Positions 6,564 to 14,808 of a DNA stretch of 64,000 nucleotides are shown piece by piece (within the stretch, counting starts at the first letter, position 1; each line of letters starts with the position of its first letter). The notes beneath the pieces are model-generated. The model searched no databases. It saw only the letters and a list, made by a program, of their open reading frames with translations, and was not told where the DNA came from. The translations under genes and the position numbers were made by a program. The stretch is from an uncultured Kiritimatiellota bacterium (GTDB taxonomy: Bacteria > Verrucomicrobiota > Kiritimatiellia > RFP12 > UBA1067): contig CAKUCX010000008.1 of NCBI GenBank assembly GCA_934643865.1, positions 1-64,000 of the forward strand, in the 5' to 3' direction.

Positions 6564-9167
6564 CTACGGCGCCGCGTCCACGCGGAAGACCGCCGTCTCC
6601 CAGGGCCGCAGCGAAACGACGGGCGCGGTTCCGGCCCCGGACGGACACCCCGCGCCGTTCCAGACGGGAACGAGCCGGAGGGGCGCGGGCAGCCCCGCCG
6701 CCGCGTCGGGTGCGAGCGTCGCCGTGGCGGGGCGCGCCGAGGCATTGCGCACGGTGACATAGACCGCCCCGCGCCCGGCCGCGCCAAAGCGCTCAACCCA
6801 CACGTCGGGATGGCTGGAGCGAAGGCCCGTCACGGGCTCCCAGCCCGCCCGGTTCAGATTTCGGATGACGGGCATCGCCGCCTTGAAGAGGGCGCGGTCG
6901 CGCTCGCACTGGCGCGTGGGCCCGAAGTACCGCTTCCACCCCGCATAGCCCGGCTTCGGCTCGCCGCCGATCGTGCTCACGCCGGGATAGAAGCCGTAGA
7001 ACATCTGGTTCTCCACATACTGCCGCATCTGCTCGGCCGACAGCTCCGGCGCGGGGCGGGAGAAGTTCCCCTCCTGGAGGAGGTTCGCCACCGGCCGCCG
7101 ATACGCGAAGAAGCGCTGTTCGTTGGCGTCCGCGTCCGGCAGCACGGTGTGGAGCCTGCGGCCCTTGGCGTTCCCCCAGGCGCCCACCTCGCGGCCGAAG
7201 ATGTCGATCGTCGTGGCATGGAAGCGGTGGCAGACCTCGAACACGTTGCCGAAGATGCGCTTGCCGAGGGCGTGGAAACGGCCCGCCGCCCATGTGACGA
7301 ACGCCACCTGGTGCTGGATGCCGTTTGCGCACGGGCGGGCGGTGTCGACATCCCACACGAGGGGTTCGTCCATGACCGCCAGATGTTCGGGGCGCACGTT
7401 GTTGAAGCTGCTGGAGAAGCCGTAGGCCACGCTGTCCAGGTAGATGCCGTCGACGGCGTCGGGCGCGAGGCCGATCGTGTAATCCCAGCAGAGGGAGGCC
7501 CGGTTCGGACGCGCCAGGCGCGGATCCGCGTTCGTCCGCCACCAGTGGAACCAGCCGTCGTACTTGTCCACGGCGAACGGGTGCGTGCCGTCCGGCTGGA
7601 CGGGCAGGGCGTTGAGCGCCGCCTGCGCGGCGACCTGGCGGGGGGCGTCGAACCAGGTCGTGCCGGGCGCGTTCGTGGCGGCCCACCCCTTCAGCTCGGC
7701 CAGGCGCGCCGCCACCGACGGGCGCGAACCGTCCGGCCGCGTCTCAAGGCGCTGGCGCATGCCCCAGACCTCCGTGTAGGGGAACACGCCGATTCCGCGC
7801 GCATGGGCCTCGCGGATGGCCGCAGGGTTCTTCTCGACCGTCGTGGGGGCCTCCCAGAACGCCAGCCCGAAGTCGGCCGTGTTCGTGGGGCACGCGGACG
7901 GCGCGATCGGGAAGAGCCAGGCCCCCTCCGGCCCCTTGGGCCGCGCGAACGGCGCCGCATACGCGGCATAGTAGGTGCGGGCCGCCGAACGGAAGCCCCA
8001 GTCCGCCGCGAACGGGAACGCCGTCCAGCGCAGCGTCGCCGAGGTTCCCAGCCCCCGCCCCCGCGCCAGCAGGCCGACGACGTACGCGCTGCGGATGCCC
8101 CGCTCCGAAACCTGCCGCGCCTCGAACGCCGGCGCGTCGAAGGGCGTGCCGAGCGCCACGCCACGCCCGTTCTTCGACGCCGCGTCGAACGGGTAGCGGG
8201 AGACGGGGTGCCCGCCGACGGGGACGGCATGGGCGCAAGACGCCCCGGGCGCAATCGCCACGTCCGTCCGCAGGTCCCGGTGCCAGACGCCCCCCGCGAA
8301 GTCGGCGGCGAGCGCCAGCGTGACGCGCAGCGCGCGGGGGCGCGGCGGCTGGGCGAGGTCGATGACCTGCGCCTCCACCTCCGTCACCTCGGGGGAGACG
8401 GCGCGCGTGCGCGCCTCCAGGCGGAGCGCGCGCACGGGATCCGTGACCCGCAGCACGCCGTTCGACACCGCCTCCGGCGCGCCGAACACGCACGGCGTCA
8501 CGCGGTGGGGGGCCCGCAGCGCCAGCTCGACCGCCGTGCAGTCCACGTATTCGCCCCGCCAGGGGCAGATGAAGGGGAGCAGGCCCGCCACGCCCTCGGG
8601 AACGGCAAGCGGGCAGCTGAACGTTTCCCATGCATGCGGCTTCTCCGGCGCGAGCGGCGCCATGTAGAACGCCTTGCTGACATCTGAATACGCCCAGCCG
8701 GACGGCGCCGGCATCCCCTCCGTCACGTCCGCCCCCGCCGCGTCGAAGAGCCGCAGGTACACGACGAACGACGCCTCGCCCGGCGGCACGCGCCCCTGAA
8801 AGGAAAGCGTCACGCGCGAAGACGGCACGACGGGGACCGGCCGGGCCGGCCGGACGCCATGCGGGAAGCCCCAGCGCCGCCCCTGCCCCAGGCGCACGAA
8901 GGTGCGCGCGTCGGCGTCGGCCATCGCCGCGCAGCTGCCCGACGGCCCGGACGGCTGCCACGCCTTCAGCTCCCTGAAGGACTCCGCGGCGATCACGCGC
9001 GGCGCGGCGTCCACGGCGGTCACCTCCTCCACCCCCAGCGTCGCCACGCCGACGCGCGGGATCTCCACGGCCGGCGCCGCGACGGGAGGCCGCTCCACGG
9101 CCAGCGCCCCGAAGGCGAGGCCGCACATCGACAAGCCGATGAATTTCCCCATCATGAACGTTCCCAT
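6564..9167 (-). CDS. Large exported putative glycoside hydrolase (TIM-barrel-like)
   Basis: The 867-residue protein has a signal peptide (GKFIGLSMCGLAFGALA). The first ATG at 9167 has only a weak GAGG nearby; ATG 9155 is a possible alternative. An N-terminal beta-rich region (to about residue 300) precedes a catalytic-looking region with HPFAVDKYDGWFHWW, WDYTIGLAPDAVDGIYLDS and IFGNVFEVCHRFH. These resemble the strand ends of a (beta/alpha)8 glycosidase barrel, with acidic residues after DGIYLD and GNVFE. The C-terminus (RPWETAVFRVD) looks like a beta-sandwich domain. I cannot assign a CAZy family. It is sandwiched between a GH92 alpha-mannosidase and a beta-strand-repeat protein in one unit, so a role in glycan breakdown is likely. 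Confidence 0.65.
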   Translation of the reverse strand: MGTFMMGKFIGLSMCGLAFGALAVERPPVAAPAVEIPRVGVATLGVEEVTAVDAAPRVIAAESFRELKAWQPSGPSGSCAAMADADARTFVRLGQGRRWGFPHGVRPARPVPVVPSSRVTLSFQGRVPPGEASFVVYLRLFDAAGADVTEGMPAPSGWAYSDVSKAFYMAPLAPEKPHAWETFSCPLAVPEGVAGLLPFICPWRGEYVDCTAVELALRAPHRVTPCVFGAPEAVSNGVLRVTDPVRALRLEARTRAVSPEVTEVEAQVIDLAQPPRPRALRVTLALAADFAGGVWHRDLRTDVAIAPGASCAHAVPVGGHPVSRYPFDAASKNGRGVALGTPFDAPAFEARQVSERGIRSAYVVGLLARGRGLGTSATLRWTAFPFAADWGFRSAARTYYAAYAAPFARPKGPEGAWLFPIAPSACPTNTADFGLAFWEAPTTVEKNPAAIREAHARGIGVFPYTEVWGMRQRLETRPDGSRPSVAARLAELKGWAATNAPGTTWFDAPRQVAAQAALNALPVQPDGTHPFAVDKYDGWFHWWRTNADPRLARPNRASLCWDYTIGLAPDAVDGIYLDSVAYGFSSSFNNVRPEHLAVMDEPLVWDVDTARPCANGIQHQVAFVTWAAGRFHALGKRIFGNVFEVCHRFHATTIDIFGREVGAWGNAKGRRLHTVLPDADANEQRFFAYRRPVANLLQEGNFSRPAPELSAEQMRQYVENQMFYGFYPGVSTIGGEPKPGYAGWKRYFGPTRQCERDRALFKAAMPVIRNLNRAGWEPVTGLRSSHPDVWVERFGAAGRGAVYVTVRNASARPATATLAPDAAAGLPAPLRLVPVWNGAGCPSGAGTAPVVSLRPWETAVFRVDAAP

Positions 9168-9231
9168 GTCCTCGATCTTCTTTCGTGTCGTCGTCTACCG
9201 CAGGGAATGGCTTCCACGCCCCGCCCCACTC

Positions 9232-11448
9232 TCACCTGCACGCGGCGGCCATCTCGAAGACGAGCGCGCCGCCCGCGAGGATCTCCGCATGCGACAGCTT
9301 CCAGGCGGTCACCGGCCTGCCGTTCAGCGAGACGGCCTTCACGTACTTGTTCGCCTTCGAGAGATTCTTCGCGGTCATCGTAAAGGTCCTGCCCTTCGGG
9401 AGCGCGAGCGTGACCTGCGGAAGCTGCGGCGCGCCGATCACGTACTCGCCGCCGCACGGGTTGAAGGGATAGAAGCCAAGGGCGCTGAAGACGTACCACG
9501 CGCTCATCTGCCCGCAGTCGTCGTTGCCGCAGAGCCCCGCGGGGCCCACGTGGTACTGCGTGTCGAAGACCTCGCGAATGCGTTCCGCCGCCTTCTCGGG
9601 ATGGCCGACCTGCGGATAGAAGTAGATGACGTGGTGGCTCGGCTCGTTGCCGTGGACGTACTGCCCGATCATGCCGGAGATGTCCAGGGGGACCGCGCCG
9701 CCGTTCGCTTCGGGGCCGCGGCCCGGCGCGGCGAAGAGCGCGTCCAGGCGCTTGACGAACGCATCGCGCCCGCCCATCGCCCGGACGAGGCCCTGCGGAT
9801 CCTGCAGGACGTGCCAGGTGTACTGGAAGGCGTTGCCCTCGGTGAAGTCGTTGTCGTTTTCCGCGCCGTGGCCGAAGGCATACGGGTTGAACGGCTCGCG
9901 CCAGGCGCCGTCGGAGCGGCGGCCGCGCATGAAGCCCGTCTCCGGGTCGAAGACGTTCTTCCAGAAGGCGGCGCGGCGGGCGAAGAACGCCGCCGCGTCC
10001 CCGTGCCCGAGCTTCTCGGCGAACACCGAGGCGCACCAGTCCCCGAAGCCGCATTCGAGCGTCCGCGACACCGATTCGCCCCGGATGCGGTCGCACGGGA
10101 AATAGCCGTATGCGTCGTAGAGGTCCCAGTTCTCCTTCGGCTTGCCGGGATGCGCGACCGTCAGGGTGTTGGTGATCGCCGTGAACATGCGCGCGGTGTC
10201 GAACGTCCAGCCCTTCAGGTAGGCGTCGACGACGACGGGGATCGCGTGGTTGCCGACCATGCAGTCAACGTTTTTGCCGCCGTAGCTCATCACCGGGAGG
10301 CGTCCGAAGGCGCGGTCGTGCGCAAGCACGCTGGAGATGAAGGGGCCGACGATCTCGGGGACGGCGATCGTGTACCACGGATGCGCGGCGCGGAAGGTAT
10401 CCCAGAGCGAGAGCGTGGTCAGATAGGTTCCGTCCGCGCTCTGCGCGACCCGGTTGTCCGCGCCGCGGTAGCGGCCGTCGGCGTCCGCCCAGTCGTTCGG
10501 CTGGAGGTAGAGGTGGTAGAGGGCCGTGTACCAGTTCCGCTTCTGGTCGTCCGAACCCGCGCACGCCGAACGCGCGAAAAGCGCGTTCCACTTCGCCCGC
10601 GCCGCGCGCCGGACAGCCTCGAAGTCCCAGCCGGGGATGGCGTCCGCCAGATTCGCCCGGGCGGCCGCGCCGTCCACCGTGGAGTACGCGGCCTTGACGA
10701 GCAGCGGTTCCGCGCCGGCTGCGAAGGCGATGACGTAGCGCGGCGCCTCGTCCTTCGTCCCCAGCGTGCCGGGGATGCGCGTGATCGTCTGCCAGTCGCG
10801 GTTGAAGGCGAGCGCGTAGCCGATGCGCCGCTTGGAGATCCAGCCCGTCCGCCAGTGGTCGCCGAACAGCTCCCGGCGTCCGGCGACCTGCGCCCTGGCG
10901 TCGGACGTGCGGACGCCGACCTTGGCGGGGTCCGCCATGTACACGCGCCTCCCCTGCCCAAACGGCAGGTTGACGAGCACCTTCACGACGCCGCCGGCGC
11001 CGCCCGCGATGCGGTAGAGCGCGGCCCGCTTCGCCGCCGCGATCTCGACTTCGAGGCCGTCGTCCGGCTGCACTACCCGGTAATGGCCCGGCGCCGCCCG
11101 TTCGGACGCCTTGTCGATCGCCCGCCGCGCCGGCATCGCCCCCAGCTCGCCCGTGAACGGCAGGATCTGCACATCGCCGTAGTCGGGGCATCCCGTCCCC
11201 GAGAGGTGCGTCAGGGAATACCCCAGCACGGACGCGTCGCGATGCTGGTAGCCCGAGCAGTACGCCCAGTCGTCGCAGCCCGTGTCGGGCCCCGCCTGGA
11301 CCATGCCGAACGGGCACGCCGCCGCCGGATGCGTATGCCCCGTCCCCGCCGTGCCCGTGAACGGATCCACATACGCCGCGAGATCGTCGGCGGGCGCGGA
11401 CAGCAGAACGCACCATCCCGCAAGAACGCCAAGGGCTTTTCTGTTCAT
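9232..11448 (-). CDS. GH92 alpha-mannosidase
   Basis: The 738-residue exported enzyme hydrolyses alpha-linked mannose from glycans, with inversion and calcium dependence known for the family. The GH92 signatures are clear: GTGHTHPAAACPFGMVQ near the N-terminus, TEGNAFQYTW with Glu537 as the likely general acid, GNEPSHH, and CGNDDCGQMSAWYVFSALGF with Asp643/Asp644 as the likely base. These positions agree well with the characterised Bacteroides thetaiotaomicron enzyme. The start at 11448 follows AAGGAGAG and opens with a signal peptide MNRKALGVLAGWCVLLSAPA. Length is usual for the family. Which mannosidic linkage it prefers cannot be told from sequence. It is the second gene in the unit, 45 bases after the LamG protein. 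Confidence 0.95.
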   Translation of the reverse strand: MNRKALGVLAGWCVLLSAPADDLAAYVDPFTGTAGTGHTHPAAACPFGMVQAGPDTGCDDWAYCSGYQHRDASVLGYSLTHLSGTGCPDYGDVQILPFTGELGAMPARRAIDKASERAAPGHYRVVQPDDGLEVEIAAAKRAALYRIAGGAGGVVKVLVNLPFGQGRRVYMADPAKVGVRTSDARAQVAGRRELFGDHWRTGWISKRRIGYALAFNRDWQTITRIPGTLGTKDEAPRYVIAFAAGAEPLLVKAAYSTVDGAAARANLADAIPGWDFEAVRRAARAKWNALFARSACAGSDDQKRNWYTALYHLYLQPNDWADADGRYRGADNRVAQSADGTYLTTLSLWDTFRAAHPWYTIAVPEIVGPFISSVLAHDRAFGRLPVMSYGGKNVDCMVGNHAIPVVVDAYLKGWTFDTARMFTAITNTLTVAHPGKPKENWDLYDAYGYFPCDRIRGESVSRTLECGFGDWCASVFAEKLGHGDAAAFFARRAAFWKNVFDPETGFMRGRRSDGAWREPFNPYAFGHGAENDNDFTEGNAFQYTWHVLQDPQGLVRAMGGRDAFVKRLDALFAAPGRGPEANGGAVPLDISGMIGQYVHGNEPSHHVIYFYPQVGHPEKAAERIREVFDTQYHVGPAGLCGNDDCGQMSAWYVFSALGFYPFNPCGGEYVIGAPQLPQVTLALPKGRTFTMTAKNLSKANKYVKAVSLNGRPVTAWKLSHAEILAGGALVFEMAAACR

Positions 11449-11493
11449 TTTCTCTCCTTGTCCATAAGGCTCGCCCGTCACCGGCCGCCCGGC

Positions 11494-13134
11494 TCAGCGC
11501 ACGAGGATGCACGTCCCCGCTCCGAGAATCCGCAGGAACTGCTCGGGCGGCAGGGCGCGGCGCGTGATGCGGACTTCGTCGAGGTTTCCGTTGAAGACCT
11601 GATACCCGGCGCTATCGCCGCCCACGCGGATCTCCGACGCGTCACCCTTCATCGTGCAGTTCGCGGCGGACACGACCTGCCGGTAGTCCACATACCCCTT
11701 CAGCGCCTTCGCCTCGGCGTCGTAGACGTAGGCGAGATGGTGCCAGTCTCCGTCGTCCCAGCACTTCTCCGCATAGAGGTCGCCCCCGACCATGCCGTCG
11801 ACGCGAAAGAGCATCTTGCGGTTCTCGCCGTTCAGAAGCACCTTGAAATTGTACTGCTTGAAAAGCGCGAAGGAATGGCGGTACACGTTCCCTTCCGCCG
11901 GCTTGCTCGTCGCACCGTGTGTGCGGAAAAAGATCTCAAGCGTGAAGCTGCGCGATGCGAGCGGATCGTCCGTGTCGTCCGCGATCGTGAACGTGCAGCC
12001 CTTCCCCGCGTCGTTCGTGCAGGAGAAGAACGACCCCGCGTTCTTCGCCAGATCGCCCGCCTGGGCATCCCGCAGCAGGGACGTGCCCCAGACCTCGTTG
12101 GTCTGCCACAGCCTATCCGTCAGGCCTTCGTAGACGATTTTCCGCACAGTGCCTGTGGCCGAATCGTAGACCGACATCAGCGTGGGCGAGACGCCGCCGT
12201 CGCCGAAGTCCGTCTCGCAGGCGAGGTGGACGAACGTGTCGGCGTCTGCAAACCGGCGCGGCCCCGCCAGGCGCAGGAACTGCGACACGTCCAGCGCCTC
12301 GTCCGAAATGCGCACCTCGTCGATTTCGCCGTTGAACCGCCGCGTGTTGTGCAGGTCGTTGCCGCCGATCAGCAGACGGCTCGTCACGGGATGGTCGAAC
12401 CCCACGGCCGGAAGCGCGTCCGTGCCAAGGAGACTTTCGTTGACCTGCGCATAGTCGACGTAGGCACGCGCCGTCTGCTTCCCGAAGTCGAACACCACGG
12501 CCACATGGTGCCAGCGGCCGTCGTTCACCAGGGGCGTTTTCTGCCCGTTGCCCCAGCCAATCCCCTTCGTCGTTCCGTCGGCCCGCTTGACCGAACAGCG
12601 GAAGAACAGGCGCGCCTCGTAGAGCGCGAGCATCCACGTCGCCTGGAACGATGCGTTCTCCTTGTGGATGATCGGCATCATGTACGCACTCGCCTGCACG
12701 ATGTCGGCGGGCACGCGCACGAAGGCCTCCAGCGTCAGGTTCGTGATGGCCCGCAGACGCGCCTCCTCGGCCGCCGTCGGCGACACGAGCAGGTAGCCGC
12801 CCTGCGTGTCCGCCGCGTTCTTCTGGTGGAAGTGGAGCGCCCGCGCGTTGTCCGCCAGCCGTCCCGAGACCGGGTCGTAGACGGGCAGGTTGGACGGCGC
12901 GCCGTTTGTGTAGGACGGCAGATAGACGCTCCCGGGCGTCTCGTATGTCGCCGTGCCGTTGATCGTCTTGGGCCACGCGAGGTAGCCGCCCGCGCTGTTC
13001 GTCACGGCGGTTCCATAGTCCGTCGGCGCCGGGGCCTCCCGGTCCTCAAAGCGATACCACGCCACGGTCTCCGCCCGCACGGCGGCGGCCAGCAGAAGCG
13101 CGCATACAGCGAGGCGCATGGAGAGTTGAGACAT
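11494..13134 (-). CDS. Exported protein with two LamG/concanavalin A-like domains
   Basis: The 546-residue protein has a signal peptide (MSQLSMRLAVCALLLAAAVRA) followed by two LamG_3-type jelly-roll domains, roughly residues 22-260 and 280-535. Each has the typical strand pattern: VAWYRFED at the start, then DGRWHHVAVVFD and DGDWHHLAYVYD, and GEIDEVRIS and GNLDEVRIT near the ends. These domains often bind carbohydrate or mediate adhesion. The chain stops with GTCILVR, the same tail type as the beta-strand-repeat proteins. It is the first gene of a leftward unit with GH92, so it may be a glycan-binding surface partner. The start has a modest GGGAAG site. Confidence 0.8.
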   Translation of the reverse strand: MSQLSMRLAVCALLLAAAVRAETVAWYRFEDREAPAPTDYGTAVTNSAGGYLAWPKTINGTATYETPGSVYLPSYTNGAPSNLPVYDPVSGRLADNARALHFHQKNAADTQGGYLLVSPTAAEEARLRAITNLTLEAFVRVPADIVQASAYMMPIIHKENASFQATWMLALYEARLFFRCSVKRADGTTKGIGWGNGQKTPLVNDGRWHHVAVVFDFGKQTARAYVDYAQVNESLLGTDALPAVGFDHPVTSRLLIGGNDLHNTRRFNGEIDEVRISDEALDVSQFLRLAGPRRFADADTFVHLACETDFGDGGVSPTLMSVYDSATGTVRKIVYEGLTDRLWQTNEVWGTSLLRDAQAGDLAKNAGSFFSCTNDAGKGCTFTIADDTDDPLASRSFTLEIFFRTHGATSKPAEGNVYRHSFALFKQYNFKVLLNGENRKMLFRVDGMVGGDLYAEKCWDDGDWHHLAYVYDAEAKALKGYVDYRQVVSAANCTMKGDASEIRVGGDSAGYQVFNGNLDEVRITRRALPPEQFLRILGAGTCILVR

Positions 13135-13217
13135 GTCTTCCCTTTCGTTTGCAGATGACGACGCACGGCAAGGGGACATCGCCGCGCGGCCACGCGGCAG
13201 CCCCAATGTACGGTGTA

Positions 13218-13226
13218 ATTCTACCA
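13218..13226 (-). promoter_or_regulatory. Extended -10 promoter for the LamG-GH92 unit
   Basis: On the - strand the sequence reads TGGTAGAAT, an extended -10 box (TGN plus TAGAAT), about 84 bases upstream of the LamG gene start. No convincing -35 box is visible. Confidence 0.45.
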
Positions 13227-13250
13227 TTTACCCCCCTCCCCGTCAAACAC

Positions 13251-13288
13251 GCCAGAATCCGCCCGGAGATTCGCCAGAATCCGCCCGG
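13251..13288 (+). repeat. Direct repeat in a divergent intergenic region
   Basis: GCCAGAATCCGCCCGG occurs exactly twice, at 13251-13266 and 13273-13288, a 22-base period (two helical turns). It lies between two divergent glycan-degradation genes, so it could be a tandem binding site for a shared regulator. It could also be just a dispersed repeat. Confidence 0.55.
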
Positions 13289-13358
13289 GAACCGGGCCCG
13301 AAAGGTATATATATAGCGCTTGAAGCGTGACGCGGGGTTGTGGTAGTATCGCTGCATC

Positions 13359-14444
13359 ATGAAACGATCAAACATCATCCTTCTTGGCGCGCTCGCGCTC
13401 GCGGCGGGCGTGCAGGCGCAGGTGCGCGTGGGCGCGGTCAACTGGGACTGCGCGGTGCCGCGCGGGACCTACTTCGGGAATGCGACGGCGAATTCGCTCG
13501 GGCCCGCGCACTGGCGCGACCGCACGCCCTACTACGCGCAGGTGACCGGCAAGGACCAGATCAACATCCCCTACCGCACGCTCGCCGAATACGAGACCGA
13601 GCTGCGCTACGCGATCGAGGCGGGCATCGACTACTTCGCCTACTGCTGGTACGACCGCAACCCCAACCAGACGCCCGACCCCGACCACGCCTGCTCGGCC
13701 TGCGGGCATCTCCAGGAGATCACCTACGCGCGGCTCATGCACGCCAAGAGCATCCTCCGCGAGAAGATCCGCCTCTGCGCGATCCTCGTGGCGGCGCACC
13801 CGTACTCCGACGTCGAACTCACCGACCTTGCGCTTGAGATGCGCGAGCCGTGGTACGAGAAGGCCGGCGGGCGGCCGCTCGTCTACTACGGCTTCACGCG
13901 AAAGGGCGACGTCGCCCGGCGCCTGCGCGCGATCTGCCGGAAGCTCGGCGTGGCGGAGCCCTTCATCGCGTTCATGGACAACAACCCCAAGACGATCGCC
14001 CGCCTGGGCGCGGAGAAGGCGGTCGACGCCGCCTGCACCTACGCGAACGTCTGCTCGGGGACATTCCGCGAGATGGTCGACGTGATGCTGGCGCGCAACG
14101 CGACGCGCGCGTCGGCGGGGCTGCCGGTCGTGCCGCACCTCACGACGGGCTGGGACGGTCGCCCCCGCATCGAGCATCCGACGCCCTGGACGAAGAACGG
14201 GTACAATCCCACGTGGACGTATGCGAGCGCGCAGAGCGAGGAGGACTTCACATACGCGGCGACGCGGCTCAAGGCATGGATGGAGGCGAACGCCGCGTCC
14301 TGCCCGACAGGCCATGTGCTCGTGTTCGCCTGGAACGAGTTCGAGGAGGGCGGCTGGATCTGCCCGAACATCGGCGCGGACGGCAGGCCCGACACGCGGC
14401 GCGTGAAGTGGTTCCGGGCCGCGAGCGACATCTTGAAGCGCTAG
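13359..14444 (+). CDS. Exported GH99-like (WbsX/GH71-99 fold) protein
   Basis: The 361-residue protein has a signal peptide (MKRSNIILLGALALAAGVQAQ). The body matches the glycosyltransferase-WTW/GH99-like TIM-barrel group: GIDYFAYCWYDRNPNQ near residue 90 and WNEFEEGGWICPN with Trp325 and Glu327 near the end, the typical position of the active-site glutamate. GH99 members act on alpha-mannosides as endo-enzymes, which would suit the divergent neighbouring GH92 gene. The exact reaction is not certain because WbsX-like relatives are poorly characterised. A TTGAAG/TAGTAT pair at 13320 and 13344 lies very close to the ATG, so a nearly leaderless transcript is possible. Confidence 0.75.
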   Translation: MKRSNIILLGALALAAGVQAQVRVGAVNWDCAVPRGTYFGNATANSLGPAHWRDRTPYYAQVTGKDQINIPYRTLAEYETELRYAIEAGIDYFAYCWYDRNPNQTPDPDHACSACGHLQEITYARLMHAKSILREKIRLCAILVAAHPYSDVELTDLALEMREPWYEKAGGRPLVYYGFTRKGDVARRLRAICRKLGVAEPFIAFMDNNPKTIARLGAEKAVDAACTYANVCSGTFREMVDVMLARNATRASAGLPVVPHLTTGWDGRPRIEHPTPWTKNGYNPTWTYASAQSEEDFTYAATRLKAWMEANAASCPTGHVLVFAWNEFEEGGWICPNIGADGRPDTRRVKWFRAASDILKR

Positions 14445-14459
14445 GCGCCGGGCCGGCGC
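14445..14459 (+). terminator. GC-rich hairpin after the GH99-like gene
   Basis: GCGCCGG-G-CCGGCGC forms a perfect 7-bp stem directly after the stop codon. No T-tract follows, so intrinsic termination is uncertain. Confidence 0.3.
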
Positions 14460-14491
14460 GCACGGCGGAAACGTCCAGAAAGGGGAAAGCC

Positions 14492-14558
14492 ATGAAGACC
14501 TTGCTGCTCTTCGCATCTCTCATGTCCGCCGGCGCCGCATGGGCGGCGGCGGATTGCG
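14492..14558 (+). pseudogene. Orphan signal-peptide ORF cut off by a dispersed repeat
   Basis: An ATG with a good upstream AGGGGAAAG site opens MKTLLLFASLMSAGAAWAA, a textbook signal peptide. After about 22 codons the frame runs straight into the dispersed GCCGAGGACGTCGGCCCC element and then into sequence with no resemblance to a protein. I read this as the 5' end of an exported-protein gene whose body was lost or displaced. The reading frame stays open to 14812, but that extension has poor protein character and overlaps the sialidase start. Confidence 0.6.
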
Positions 14559-14589
14559 CGCGGGCCGCCGAGGACGTCGGCCCCTACCA
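14559..14589 (+). repeat. Distant copy of the island's GGGGACGTCG element
   Basis: This 31-base stretch matches the reverse complement of 1571-1601 with one mismatch. It sits exactly where the signal-peptide ORF at 14492 loses coding character. Confidence 0.8.
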
Positions 14590-14639
14590 AAGTCCGGGGC
14601 CGTCGGTTCGGGGCCGTCCGCGCCACGCGCAGGGGAAAA

Positions 14640-14648
14640 TGATATACT
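14640..14648 (+). promoter_or_regulatory. Extended -10 promoter TGATATACT
   Basis: TGA plus TATACT, followed by GCCG exactly as after the -10 at 1733. Transcription would begin about at the ATG of the small ORF at 14655 and continue into the sialidase gene. No clear -35 box is visible. Confidence 0.5.
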
Positions 14649-14654
14649 GCCGGC

Positions 14655-14756
14655 ATGAATCTTGGAGACGTGAGAAGCTGCCTCGACTCGGCCGCCATTG
14701 TCCTTGCGCCGGATGGTACGCGCAGCTATCGCCTTATCCGCAGCGAAATCGCATGA
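14655..14756 (+). CDS. Possible 33-residue leader peptide
   Basis: A short frame starts seven bases after the -10 box and ends 52 bases before the sialidase start. It encodes a 33-residue peptide starting MNLGDVRSCLDSAAIVL. The start would be leaderless. It could be a leader peptide, a gene remnant, or chance. No homologue is recognised. Confidence 0.2.
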   Translation: MNLGDVRSCLDSAAIVLAPDGTRSYRLIRSEIA

Positions 14757-14808
14757 ACGTCCCGCAACGGTATTCCATTCCGCACAGGCAAGACAGGAGG
14801 AAAACGAC

